In this document: one piece after another, positions 1 through 7,140 of the stretch
Layout of the letters: each line of letters starts with the position of its first letter
Numbering within the stretch: position 1 is the first letter of the stretch
Assembly (NCBI GenBank): GCA_937915865.1
Contig: CALGIG010000101.1
Coordinates: 1 to 26,931, forward strand
Direction: 5' to 3'
Origin: an uncultured Prolixibacteraceae bacterium
Lineage (GTDB): Bacteria > Bacteroidota > Bacteroidia > Bacteroidales > Prolixibacteraceae
DNA length: 26,931 nt
Program-made: the position numbers and the translations under genes
The notes under the pieces: model-generated
What the model was told of the DNA's origin: nothing
Database searches by the model: none
The model's input: only the letters and a program-made list of their open reading frames with translations

Positions 1-72
1 TCACATTATAGCTTATATAGTTATCAACACTTTTTGTAGAATTGAACAGCCGTGTGAAAGTTACTTTCAGGC

Positions 73-103
73 TTTTCTTTTTCACATAAAATGAGTAAAT
101 TTG
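73..103 (+). promoter_or_regulatory. Candidate promoter of the HhH protein gene
   Basis: TAAATTTG at 96-103 matches the Bacteroidota -7 consensus TAnnTTTG exactly. TTTT at 73-76 lies 19 nt upstream and is one base off the -33 TTTG. Transcription would start near 110, just before the ATG at 119, which supports that start over the in-frame TTG at 101. This is assigned from consensus only. Confidence 0.45.
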
Positions 104-118
104 TTAAAATTCTGCCCT

Positions 119-1051
119 ATGAACTTCAAACAATTCTTTCACGATTATTTTACATTTAACAGAAATGAGCGAAAAGGTGTTATTGTCTTGCTCTTGATAA
201 TATTTATCTTGGCAATAGCCAATAAAATGATCTTTTATTTTGAGAAGCCTAAAAAAATTGACGAAGCAATGTTCGATTCGTCTAAACAAAGATTGGCTAA
301 GTACAGCGATTCTGTTAATTTGGAATTACGGGCAATCCAGTCTAAACCCATAAATAATGTAGACGAGGAGTCGGTTTCACGAAAATATTTTCCGAAAAAT
401 ATAAAAACAGATTTGAAACACGAACTATTTAAATTTGATCCCAACAAATGTTCGGATAGCATGTTTTTGAAACTGGGTTTTTCGAATAAACAGATTGAAG
501 CGATTCGGAAATATATATCAAAGGGGGCTGTTTTCAAAAGTAAAGACGATTTTTTTAGAATGAGAATTATATCCGATGGTCAAAAGTCAGAATTATCTCA
601 ATATGTTGAAATTTCAGGAACATCCACTTCTGTTGTGAATGAAAAAGTGAATTGTACCCCAGTAGTTTTAGACATTAATACGGCTGACTCTCTGGCATTA
701 GAGCAACTCCCAGGAATAGGGAAAGTCTTATCCAAGAGAATAATCAAGTACCGCGATTTACTTGGCGGTTATTATTCAATCAACCAATTAAATGAAGTGT
801 ATGGTTTGTCAGAAGTTAATATTAATAAGATAAAAGCCAGCTTTTTAATCGATAAATCTAAGATTCATAAACTTGACTTTAATTTTGGTGACTTAAATGA
901 TCTTTCCCGACATCCATACCTCAAGCGAAATTTAGCTTTAAAAATACTGAAGTTTAGGTCTAAATATGGGAAAATTAATGATTTGATGATTCTGAAAGAC
1001 AGTCTGGTAATTACAAATGAAGAATATGAACGGATAAAGCCTTATTTTTGA
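119..1051 (+). CDS. Membrane-anchored helix-hairpin-helix (ComEA-like) protein
   Basis: The product is 310 residues from the ATG at 119. It has a short cytoplasmic-type N-terminus, one hydrophobic segment at about residues 20-41, a polar linker, and three successive helix-hairpin-helix units. The units begin near FDPN (about 106), LDINTAD (about 184) and LDFNFGD (about 255). The middle unit carries the classic LPGIGK hairpin (197-202) seen in ComEA-type DNA-binding proteins. The family is common in Bacteroidota as a stand-alone gene, and its biological role is not established. The fold and single membrane anchor suggest DNA binding near the membrane, perhaps in uptake or repair, but that is inference. 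An upstream TTG at 101 is in frame but falls on the candidate -7 box, so I rejected it. Confidence 0.8.
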   Translation: MNFKQFFHDYFTFNRNERKGVIVLLLIIFILAIANKMIFYFEKPKKIDEAMFDSSKQRLAKYSDSVNLELRAIQSKPINNVDEESVSRKYFPKNIKTDLKHELFKFDPNKCSDSMFLKLGFSNKQIEAIRKYISKGAVFKSKDDFFRMRIISDGQKSELSQYVEISGTSTSVVNEKVNCTPVVLDINTADSLALEQLPGIGKVLSKRIIKYRDLLGGYYSINQLNEVYGLSEVNINKIKASFLIDKSKIHKLDFNFGDLNDLSRHPYLKRNLALKILKFRSKYGKINDLMILKDSLVITNEEYERIKPYF

Positions 1052-1127
1052 TTTTATAAATGTTTTTCATTGAAAACGACTATATTATTGAGATTGTAAT
1101 TTTTAAAATTATTTTTTTTAGTATAAA

Positions 1128-1158
1128 TTTGATTAGTAATGTTTAATTCATAAATTTG
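1128..1158 (+). promoter_or_regulatory. Promoter for rpsU (TTTG-N19-TAAATTTG)
   Basis: TTTG at 1128-1131 and TAAATTTG at 1151-1158 are separated by 19 nt, an exact fit to the Bacteroidota sigma-A consensus. A transcript would begin near 1165, leaving a leader of about 27 nt before rpsU. It probably also serves the recombinase and hpf genes, because the gaps downstream are short (45 and 19 nt) and I see no terminator in them. Confidence 0.65.
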
Positions 1159-1191
1159 CGGCTCAAATTTTAACAAGAAAAAAGTAATTCT

Positions 1192-1383
1192 ATGATCGTT
1201 ATTCCAGTTAAAGAAGGCGAAAACATTGAAAGAGCGCTAAAAAGATTTAAAAGAAAGTTTGAAAAAACAGGAGTGGTAAAAGAACTTCGTGAAAGACAGG
1301 CTTTTACAAAGCCATCTGTTGAAAGAAGGGCTGAAATTAAGAAAGCCATTTATATTGAAAATTTGCTTCGTCAGGACGACTAG
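1192..1383 (+). CDS. rpsU: Small ribosomal subunit protein bS21
   Basis: This is a 63-residue, very basic protein starting MIVIPVKEGENIERALKRF, the standard bS21 N-terminus and length. bS21 sits on the 30S platform next to the 3' end of 16S rRNA. In Flavobacterium ribosomes bS21, bS18 and bS6 are reported to hide the anti-Shine-Dalgarno. The gene itself has only an A-rich leader (AAGAAAAAAG) before its ATG, with no GGAGG. It heads a probable three-gene unit with the recombinase (45 nt downstream) and hpf. Confidence 0.95.
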   Translation: MIVIPVKEGENIERALKRFKRKFEKTGVVKELRERQAFTKPSVERRAEIKKAIYIENLLRQDD

Positions 1384-1428
1384 AGTTTTCTGGCAGGTTC
1401 CTGGCATTGAGATAAAAATTGTTTACTA

Positions 1429-2313
1429 ATGTTGTATCAGGAATCATTTATCAATTACCTGAAATACGAAAAAAGGTATTCGCATTTAACTGCTATTGCC
1501 TATAAAAAAGACCTCGATCAGTTTGAAGAGTTTTTTGTCCAAACGGTCGGGGATTTTAATGTCGAAGGAATAAATGATAAAGTAGCCCGAATGTGGGTTG
1601 TCGACCTGATGGATAAGGGTAATTCTGCTCGTACGGTAAATAAGAAAATTTCGGCATTAAAGTCGTTTTATAAATTCTTGTTGAGGTTAGAGATTATTGA
1701 TGAAAACAAATTGGTAAATGTTATCGTACCAAAGGTTAGAAAGAAGCTCCCTCAATTTGTAGAAGAGAAAAGTTTAAATCATTTATTAGATGATGGGTTC
1801 TTTGGAAACGATTTTGAAGCTTTGCGGGATAAATTAATTGTTAGCCTGTTGTATGGTAGTGGTGTTCGTTTGTCGGAATTAATGCATTTACGAGATATTG
1901 ATATTTTTATCAACGAATATCTGATTAAAGTTTTAGGTAAAAGGAACAAAGAACGTGTTATTCCGTATCCTCACAACTTGAACCCATTGATTGTACAATA
2001 CAAAATTGAGCGGGAGCGTTTATTTGGTTCTACTGTTGGATGTTTCTTTTTAACATCAAAAGGAAAACCAGTTTATGAGAAGCTGATTTATCGTATTGTG
2101 ACTAAAAATCTGGCGATGGTAACTACTATAGATCAAAAAAGTCCGCATGTATTGCGACATACTTTTGCAACGCATTTACTTAACCGTGGAGCTGATTTAA
2201 ATGCCGTAAAAGAAATGTTAGGTCATGCAAATCTTTCAGCAACACAGGTTTACACTCATATATCTCTCGAAAAGATTCGAAAAGTTTATCAACAAGCACA
2301 TCCGCGATCATAA
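1429..2313 (+). CDS. Tyrosine recombinase, XerC/XerD type
   Basis: The product is 294 residues, the usual Xer length. An N-terminal SAM-like core-binding domain (about 1-90) is followed by the catalytic domain. The full catalytic set is visible: R147 in SGVRLSEL, K171 in the beta-hairpin LGKRNKER, H240 and R243 in HVLRH, H266 in GHANLS and nucleophile Y275 in VYTH. Xer enzymes resolve chromosome dimers at dif during division. Its position between rpsU and hpf is a conserved Bacteroidota arrangement, which argues for a housekeeping Xer rather than a mobile-element integrase. Sequence alone does not tell me whether this is the XerC or the XerD paralogue, so I give no symbol. No Shine-Dalgarno precedes the ATG. 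Confidence 0.9.
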   Translation: MLYQESFINYLKYEKRYSHLTAIAYKKDLDQFEEFFVQTVGDFNVEGINDKVARMWVVDLMDKGNSARTVNKKISALKSFYKFLLRLEIIDENKLVNVIVPKVRKKLPQFVEEKSLNHLLDDGFFGNDFEALRDKLIVSLLYGSGVRLSELMHLRDIDIFINEYLIKVLGKRNKERVIPYPHNLNPLIVQYKIERERLFGSTVGCFFLTSKGKPVYEKLIYRIVTKNLAMVTTIDQKSPHVLRHTFATHLLNRGADLNAVKEMLGHANLSATQVYTHISLEKIRKVYQQAHPRS

Positions 2314-2319
2314 ATTAAT

Positions 2320-2325
2320 AGGAGG
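2320..2325 (+). promoter_or_regulatory. Strong Shine-Dalgarno AGGAGG before hpf
   Basis: AGGAGG lies 7 nt before the hpf ATG at 2333, an optimal spacing. I see no comparable site before any other gene in this window; nusG has only a weak GGAG. It fixes the hpf start at 2333 and rules out the longer in-frame reading that would overlap the recombinase gene. Confidence 0.8.
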
Positions 2326-2332
2326 TTTAATT

Positions 2333-2635
2333 ATGAATATTCAGATCAATACTGTTCATTTTTCAGCCGATCAGAAATTGGTTGATTTTATCAATAAAAA
2401 AGTACCAAAATTGGATACATATTTCGAAGGTATTATTGGCGCTGAGATTATTTTGAAAGTGAGTAAGCCAGAAACAGCAAATAATAAAATTGCTGAGATT
2501 AAATTATCCATACCAGGTTCTGATTATTTATTTGCTGTAAAGCAAGCTGACTCCTTTGAGGAAGCTATTGATCTTGCTATTGATGCTATTCGGAAACAAT
2601 TAGCCAAATTCAAAGAAAAGCAAAAGGATAAATAA
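2333..2635 (+). CDS. hpf: Short ribosome hibernation-promoting factor (HPF/YfiA family)
   Basis: The product is 100 residues with the beta-alpha-beta-beta-beta-alpha pattern of the S30AE family. It opens MNIQINTVHFSADQKL and ends in a lysine-rich helix (KQLAKFKEKQKDK). The length corresponds to short HPF, without the dimerising C-terminal domain of long HPF. The protein binds in the 30S mRNA/tRNA channel and promotes inactive ribosome forms in stationary phase or starvation. It is third in the rpsU-recombinase-hpf cluster, 19 nt after the recombinase stop, and has a perfect AGGAGG. Pairing with rpsU suggests linked control of ribosome state (see findings). Confidence 0.92.
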   Translation: MNIQINTVHFSADQKLVDFINKKVPKLDTYFEGIIGAEIILKVSKPETANNKIAEIKLSIPGSDYLFAVKQADSFEEAIDLAIDAIRKQLAKFKEKQKDK

Positions 2636-2656
2636 ATTTAAAAAATTGTCGCTTTA

Positions 2657-2688
2657 TTGCGTTTTCCAACAAAATATTTATACATTTG
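2657..2688 (+). promoter_or_regulatory. Candidate promoter of the tRNA-tuf operon
   Basis: TACATTTG at 2681-2688 matches TAnnTTTG. TTG at 2657-2659 lies 21 nt upstream as a -33 element. The predicted start near 2695 leaves about 95 nt of leader before the first tRNA at 2789. Confidence 0.5.
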
Positions 2689-2788
2689 CAAACCTTTTTT
2701 CAAGGTGAGGTTTTGTGTTACGGACCTTTCTCAATAAGAGCTTTATTTTCAAGTTTTTGAGAGAAATAAGGTTGTGTATGTGTAAATT

Positions 2789-2862
2789 GCCGAATTAGCT
2801 CAGTTGGCCAGAGCACGTGATTTGTAATCTCGGGGTCCACAGTTCGAATCTGTGATTCGGCT
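2789..2862 (+). tRNA. tRNA-Thr(TGT)
   Basis: This is a full cloverleaf. The acceptor GCCGAAT/ATTCGGC is perfectly paired, the D-stem is GCTC/GAGC, the anticodon loop is TTTGTAA with TGT at 2823-2825, and the T-arm is CACAG-TTCGAAT-CTGTG. The anticodon stem has one T-T mismatch (2818/2830). CCA is not encoded. It is first in the same tRNA order as E. coli thrU-tyrU-glyT-thrT before tufB. Confidence 0.95.
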
Positions 2863-2966
2863 CAAAAAGGAAGGTTGGAAGGATGAATATTGGAATGAGA
2901 AATTCGTTTTCATCTGATGTTCGAAAAAATAAATTCCGACATTCAAGATTCTAACATTATTGTTTT

Positions 2967-3049
2967 GGGGAGATACCAAAGTGGCCAACTGGGGCTGACT
3001 GTAACTCAGCTGACGCACGTCTTCGTAGGTTCGAATCCTGCTCTCCCCA
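2967..3049 (+). tRNA. tRNA-Tyr(GTA)
   Basis: This is a class II tRNA of 83 nt. The acceptor GGGGAGA/TCTCCCC is perfect, the anticodon stem is GCTGA/TCAGC, GTA lies at 3001-3003, and there is a long variable arm and a T-loop TTCGAAT. CCA is not encoded. Confidence 0.95.
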
Positions 3050-3123
3050 CAAATTGGAATGGTAGAATAGTGAATTTTAGAATAATTCTGAGATTCAAGA
3101 TTCGAAATTCTAATCTTTTTCAT

Positions 3124-3196
3124 GCGGGAGTAGCTCAGTCGATAGAGCATTAGCCTTCCAAGCTAAGGGTCGCGAGTTTGAATCTCGTCTCCCGCT
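3124..3196 (+). tRNA. tRNA-Gly(TCC)
   Basis: The acceptor is GCGGGAG/CTCCCGC, the D-stem GCTC/GAGC, the anticodon stem TTAGC/GCTAA with loop CTTCCAA (TCC at 3157-3159), and the T-loop TTTGAAT. CCA is not encoded. Confidence 0.95.
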
Positions 3197-3211
3197 CAAT
3201 TAAAAAGCGAT

Positions 3212-3283
3212 GCTGATGTAGCTCAGGGGTAGAGCGCTTCCTTGGTAAGGAAGAGGTCGCGAGTTCAAATCTCGCCCTCAGCT
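3212..3283 (+). tRNA. tRNA-Thr(GGT)
   Basis: The acceptor is GCTGATG/CCTCAGC with one mismatch at the sixth pair, the D-stem GCTC/GAGC, the anticodon stem CTTCC/GGAAG with loop TTGGTAA (GGT at 3244-3246), and the T-arm GCGAG-TTCAAAT-CTCGC. CCA is not encoded. It ends 38 nt before the tuf start, so tuf mRNA is probably released by tRNA processing. Confidence 0.95.
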
Positions 3284-3321
3284 CTGATTAAAGTTTAAAA
3301 GATAAATTAAAATTACACAAA

Positions 3322-4509
3322 ATGGCTAAAGAAAAATTTAACAGGGCGAAAGACCATGTCAATATTGGTACTATTGGCCACGTTGACCATGGCAAGACCA
3401 CTTTAACTGCTGCCATCACAATGGTTCTGGCAAAGAAAGGTCTTTGTGAAATTAAAACATTCGATTCAATCGACAGTGCTCCAGAAGAAAAAGAACGTGG
3501 TATTACTATTAATACTGCTCACGTTGAATATGAAACAGCAACTCGTCACTATGCACACGTTGACTGTCCCGGACACGCTGACTATGTGAAAAACATGGTT
3601 ACTGGTGCTGCCCAAATGGACGGTGCTATTATCGTAGTTGCAGCAACTGATGGTCCTATGCCTCAAACTCGCGAACATATCTTGTTAGCCCGTCAGGTAA
3701 ATGTACCTCGTTTGGTTGTTTTCATGAACAAAGTTGACATGGTTGATGATCCTGAAATTCTTGAACTTGTTGAAATGGAAATTCGCGAATTATTAAGCTT
3801 CTATAAGTTTGATGGCGATAATTCTCCAGTTATCATGGGTTCTGCTCTTGGAGCATTGAATGGTGAACCACAGTGGGAAGAAAAAGTGATGGAATTGATG
3901 GATGCTTGTGATACTTGGATTCCACTTCCTCCACGTGATGTTGACAAACCATTCCTGATGCCGGTAGAAGATGTATTCTCGATTACTGGTCGTGGTACTG
4001 TTGCAACTGGCCGTATCGAAACTGGTGTAGTTCACACAGGTGACGAATTACAGATCATTGGTCTTGGCGCTGAAGGTCGTAAGACTGTATGTACTGGTGT
4101 TGAAATGTTCCGTAAGATTTTGGATGATGGACAAGCTGGTGACAACGTAGGTTTGTTGCTTCGCGGTGTTGACAAAAAAGAAATCAAACGTGGTCAGATT
4201 CTTGCTAAACCAGGTTCAATTACTCCTCACACTACATTCAAAGCTGAGGTTTATATCCTGAAAAAAGAAGAAGGTGGACGTCACACTCCATTCCACAACA
4301 AATATCGTCCGCAGTTCTACTTGCGTACACTTGACGTAACTGGCGAAATCCACTTACCAGAAGGACGCGAAATGGTAATGCCTGGCGATAATGTTTCTAT
4401 TGAAGTGGAATTGATCTATCCAGTAGCTCTTAATATCGGTCTTCGTTTCGCTATTCGCGAAGGAGGTCGTACCGTAGGTGCTGGTCAGGTTACTGAAATT
4501 GTAAAATAA
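3322..4509 (+). CDS. tuf: Translation elongation factor EF-Tu
   Basis: The product is 395 residues, a normal full length. The GTPase motifs are GHVDHGKT (19-26), the switch I region with RGITI, DCPGHADY and NKVD. Domain II (SITGRGTVATGRIE) and domain III (RTVGAGQVTEI at the C-terminus) follow. EF-Tu delivers aminoacyl-tRNA to the ribosomal A site. The gene follows four tRNA genes, an arrangement shared with E. coli tufB, and is followed after 19 nt by a strong hairpin terminator. No Shine-Dalgarno is present; the leader before the ATG is A-rich, as is usual for highly expressed Bacteroidota genes. Confidence 0.98.
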   Translation: MAKEKFNRAKDHVNIGTIGHVDHGKTTLTAAITMVLAKKGLCEIKTFDSIDSAPEEKERGITINTAHVEYETATRHYAHVDCPGHADYVKNMVTGAAQMDGAIIVVAATDGPMPQTREHILLARQVNVPRLVVFMNKVDMVDDPEILELVEMEIRELLSFYKFDGDNSPVIMGSALGALNGEPQWEEKVMELMDACDTWIPLPPRDVDKPFLMPVEDVFSITGRGTVATGRIETGVVHTGDELQIIGLGAEGRKTVCTGVEMFRKILDDGQAGDNVGLLLRGVDKKEIKRGQILAKPGSITPHTTFKAEVYILKKEEGGRHTPFHNKYRPQFYLRTLDVTGEIHLPEGREMVMPGDNVSIEVELIYPVALNIGLRFAIREGGRTVGAGQVTEIVK

Positions 4510-4528
4510 TTTCTGATAAAATATTCTG

Positions 4529-4562
4529 AAAAAGTCCCGGACTTTTATGTCCGGGACTTTTT
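4529..4562 (+). terminator. Strong hairpin terminator after tuf
   Basis: A 14-bp perfect inverted repeat has arms 4529-4542 and 4549-4562 around the loop TTTTAT. Its core is GTCCCGGAC / GTCCGGGAC, and A and T runs at the ends make it potentially bidirectional. It directly abuts the tRNA-like element at 4563, so it could also act as a processing leader if transcription reads through. Confidence 0.85.
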
Positions 4563-4620
4563 ACGGATGTAACTCAAAGGGAGTTTTTTACAGTAAGTTC
4601 AAATCTTACCTTCCGTACCA
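4563..4620 (+). ncRNA. 58-nt tRNA-like element lacking the anticodon arm
   Basis: The 7-bp acceptor is ACGGATG/CTTCCGT with one T-T mismatch at the sixth pair. T8 is present, the D-stem is ACTC/GAGT with a 5-nt loop AAAGG, the T-arm GTAAG-TTCAAAT-CTTAC is perfect, the discriminator is A4617, and CCA is encoded at 4618-4620. Only 8 nt (TTTTTACA, 4585-4592) lie between the D-stem and the T-stem, so there is no anticodon stem or loop. In related genomes a tRNA-Trp gene normally sits between tuf and secE. This is either a tRNA-Trp remnant or a retained tRNA mimic. None of the four nearby tRNAs encodes CCA. Confidence 0.6.
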
Positions 4621-4637
4621 AATTATAAATTTATAAG

Positions 4638-4829
4638 ATGAAACTTAAAGTCTATTTTGAAGAAGCTTATAACGAGCTTGTTCATAAAGTTTCCTGGCCT
4701 ACTTGGAAAGAATTACAAAATAGTGCTTTCATTGTAATGGTTGCTTCCTTTATTATAGCACTTATCGTTTTTGTAATGGACTCGTCTTTTGAGCACATTA
4801 TGAGATTTGTGTACAGTTTATTTTATTAA
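4638..4829 (+). CDS. secE: Preprotein translocase subunit SecE
   Basis: The product is 63 residues, the short single-membrane-span form usual outside enterobacteria. The conserved amphipathic helix carries KVSWPTWKEL (about 17-26), followed by one transmembrane segment at about residues 31-48. SecE clamps the SecY channel in the inner membrane. The gene starts 17 nt after the tRNA-like element and lies 18 nt before nusG, the standard secE-nusG-rplK order. Confidence 0.95.
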   Translation: MKLKVYFEEAYNELVHKVSWPTWKELQNSAFIVMVASFIIALIVFVMDSSFEHIMRFVYSLFY

Positions 4830-4847
4830 TTCCTTTTGGAGTACAAC

Positions 4848-5396
4848 ATGAGCGAAAACGTAAAAAAATGGTATGTTCTTCGGGCAATTGGAGGAAAAGA
4901 GAAAAAAGTCAAAGAATATATTGATAACGAAATAGCAAATGCTGGCCTCCAGGAATTTGTTTCGCAGGTACTGTTACCAATAGAAAAGGTTTACCAGATT
5001 CGTAACGGGAAAAAAATTAGCAAAGAGCGTAATTTATTCCCTGGTTATGTTATGGTAGAAGCTTGTCTTGTGGGTGAAGTTCCTCACATTTTGAAAAATA
5101 TTCCTAACGTTATCGGCTTCCTTGGGGATACAAAAAGTGGAGAACCTGTTCCAATGCGTCAGTCAGAAGTTTACCGTATTTTAGGACGTGTCGACGAATT
5201 AGCTGATTCGGCAGAGGAAATGAATATCCCATTTGTTGTTGGTGAGACTGTGAAGGTTATTGATGGACCATTTAATGGCTTCAATGGAATCATTGAGAAA
5301 ATTAATGAAGAAAAGAAGAAGCTTGAAGTAATGGTCAAAATTTTTGGACGAAAAACTCCTCTTGAACTTAGCTTCATGCAAGTAGAGAAGGAGTAA
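4848..5396 (+). CDS. nusG: Transcription termination/antitermination factor NusG
   Basis: The product is 182 residues from the ATG at 4848. The NGN domain begins KKWYVLRAIGGKEKKV and includes the LFPGYVMVE strand. The C-terminal KOW domain has GETVKVIDGPFNGFNG. NusG binds the RNA polymerase clamp and lowers pausing, and through KOW contacts Rho or the ribosome. A TTG 12 nt upstream is in frame. I prefer the ATG because a weak GGAG (about 4838-4841) is correctly placed for it. Confidence 0.96.
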   Translation: MSENVKKWYVLRAIGGKEKKVKEYIDNEIANAGLQEFVSQVLLPIEKVYQIRNGKKISKERNLFPGYVMVEACLVGEVPHILKNIPNVIGFLGDTKSGEPVPMRQSEVYRILGRVDELADSAEEMNIPFVVGETVKVIDGPFNGFNGIIEKINEEKKKLEVMVKIFGRKTPLELSFMQVEKE

Positions 5397-5418
5397 TAAA
5401 TCATTTATCGATTTTATT

Positions 5419-5865
5419 ATGGCTAAAGAAATTGCTGGATTCATTAAATTGCAAGTAAAAGGGGGTGCTGCTAACCCTTCACCTCCAATAGGCCCAGCAT
5501 TAGGTTCTAAAGGGGTTAATATCATGCAGTTTTGCAAACAGTTTAATGGCCGCACACAGGACCTTGCAGGAAAAGTGTTGCCGGTAGTTATTACTGTTTA
5601 TGCTGATAAATCATTTGATTTTGTAATTAAACAACCCCCAGTAGCTGTGCAACTAATCGAAGCTGCAAAAGTTAAAAAAGGTTCTGCAGAGCCACATGTA
5701 AACAAAGTTGGTTCTGTAAACTGGGAACAAGTAAAGGTTATTGCCGAAACAAAAATGGAAGACCTGAACTGTTTCTCACTTGATGCAGCAATTAGCATGG
5801 TGGCTGGTACTGCCAGAAGTATGGGTATTACCATCGATGGTGTACGCCCAACATTTAACAAATAA
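5419..5865 (+). CDS. rplK: Large ribosomal subunit protein uL11
   Basis: The product is 148 residues and opens MAKEIAGFIKLQVKGG, with the proline-rich PSPPIGPALGSKGVNIMQFC segment of the L11 N-terminal domain and a C-terminal rRNA-binding domain. It forms the base of the stalk and the GTPase-associated centre with L10. It is separated by 22 nt from nusG and 11 nt from rplA, so co-transcription is very likely. Confidence 0.97.
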   Translation: MAKEIAGFIKLQVKGGAANPSPPIGPALGSKGVNIMQFCKQFNGRTQDLAGKVLPVVITVYADKSFDFVIKQPPVAVQLIEAAKVKKGSAEPHVNKVGSVNWEQVKVIAETKMEDLNCFSLDAAISMVAGTARSMGITIDGVRPTFNK

Positions 5866-5876
5866 AAATTTTAAAA

Positions 5877-6575
5877 ATGGGCAGAATTACAAAAAATAAA
5901 AAGCTTGCTCTGGCAAAACTCGAAAAGGGTAAAATCTATACCTTAAAAGAAGCTTCAGCTTTAGTTAAAGAAATTAGCTTTACTAAGTTTGATGCATCTG
6001 TAGATATTGATGTACGCCTTGGAGTTGACCCACGAAAAGCTAATCAAATGGTTAGAGGCGTGGTTACTTTACCTCATGGAACTGGTAAGGAAATACGTGT
6101 ATTGGCCTTGGTTACTCCTGATAAGGTTCAGGAAGCTAAAGATGCTGGAGCTGATTATGTAGGTCTGGATGACTACGTTGAGAAAATCAAAGGTGGTTGG
6201 ACCGATGTTGATGTGATTATTACTATGCCGCCTGTTATGGGTAAGGTTGGTGCCCTTGGACGTATTCTTGGTCCTCGTGGATTAATGCCAAACCCAAAGA
6301 GCGGTACAGTTACAATGGAAATAGGAAAAGCAGTTGCAGAAGTTAAAGCTGGTAAAATTGACTTCAAGGTTGATAAATTTGGTATTGTTCATACTTCGAT
6401 CGGTAAAGTTTCATTCACTTCCGATAAGATTACTGACAATGCTACCGAATTCGTTAATACATTGATAAAATTAAAACCATCTGCTGCTAAAGGTACTTAT
6501 GTTAAGAGTATCTATCTGTCAAGTACTATGAGTCCTGGTATACAAGTAGAACCGAAATCTGTCTCTGAAAAGTAA
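5877..6575 (+). CDS. rplA: Large ribosomal subunit protein uL1
   Basis: The product is 232 residues, the usual length. It contains the L1 signature around MGKVGALGRILGPRGLMPNP in domain II. L1 forms the mobile E-site stalk and in E. coli represses its own operon by binding the mRNA leader. I could not identify a clear L1-like leader site in the short gap before rplK. It is followed by rplJ after 9 nt. Confidence 0.97.
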   Translation: MGRITKNKKLALAKLEKGKIYTLKEASALVKEISFTKFDASVDIDVRLGVDPRKANQMVRGVVTLPHGTGKEIRVLALVTPDKVQEAKDAGADYVGLDDYVEKIKGGWTDVDVIITMPPVMGKVGALGRILGPRGLMPNPKSGTVTMEIGKAVAEVKAGKIDFKVDKFGIVHTSIGKVSFTSDKITDNATEFVNTLIKLKPSAAKGTYVKSIYLSSTMSPGIQVEPKSVSEK

Positions 6576-6584
6576 ACGACAATT

Positions 6585-7103
6585 ATGAAAAAATCAGAAA
6601 AATTTGAGATTATTGGTAGCCTTACGGAGCAGATCAATTCATCGAGCCATTTTTACTTGACTGACATTGAAAACTTAAACGCTGATCAAACTAGCAAGTT
6701 ACGTCGTTTATGCAATAAGCAGAATGTAGAATTGGTTGTAGTAAAGAATACGCTTTTACGTAAAGCCATTGAAGCTTCTAACAAGAATGCAGAAGAGCTT
6801 TTCGGAGTACTAAAAGGTAATACATCAGTGATGTTTTGCGAAGATGCAAATACTCCTGCAAAACTGATTAAAGAGTTTAAAAAGAAACATCAGAAGCCAA
6901 TTTTAAAAGGTGCCTATGTTCAGGAATCGGTATACGTTGGCGAAAATCAGTTGGATGTATTAATTACAATTAAGTCTAAAAACGAACTTATTGGAGAAGT
7001 TATCGGATTGTTACAATCACCAATCAAAAACGTATTGGGTGGTTTGCAATCAGGTGGTAACATTATTCATGGCGTGTTGAAGACATTGGGCGAAAGAGAA
7101 TAA
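6585..7103 (+). CDS. rplJ: Large ribosomal subunit protein uL10
   Basis: The product is 172 residues. The N-terminal rRNA-binding domain contains the pattern LRRLCNKQNVELVVVKNTLL, and the C-terminal helix anchors L7/L12 dimers. With only 9 nt between rplA and rplJ there is no room for the long L10 leader used for autoregulation in E. coli, so control must work differently here. Confidence 0.96.
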   Translation: MKKSEKFEIIGSLTEQINSSSHFYLTDIENLNADQTSKLRRLCNKQNVELVVVKNTLLRKAIEASNKNAEELFGVLKGNTSVMFCEDANTPAKLIKEFKKKHQKPILKGAYVQESVYVGENQLDVLITIKSKNELIGEVIGLLQSPIKNVLGGLQSGGNIIHGVLKTLGERE

Positions 7104-7140
7104 AATTAGTTTAAAATTTATAATAAAAATTATTACTGAA

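Noticed and set aside
101..118. TTG start for the helix-hairpin-helix protein
   Set aside because: The TTG overlaps a perfect -7 promoter box. The ATG at 119 gives a normal N-terminus.
2225..2332. N-terminal extension of HPF overlapping the recombinase
   Set aside because: The perfect AGGAGG and the family start both point to 2333.
2800..3153. Open frames across the tRNA cluster on both strands
   Set aside because: They run through tRNA genes and show no protein features.
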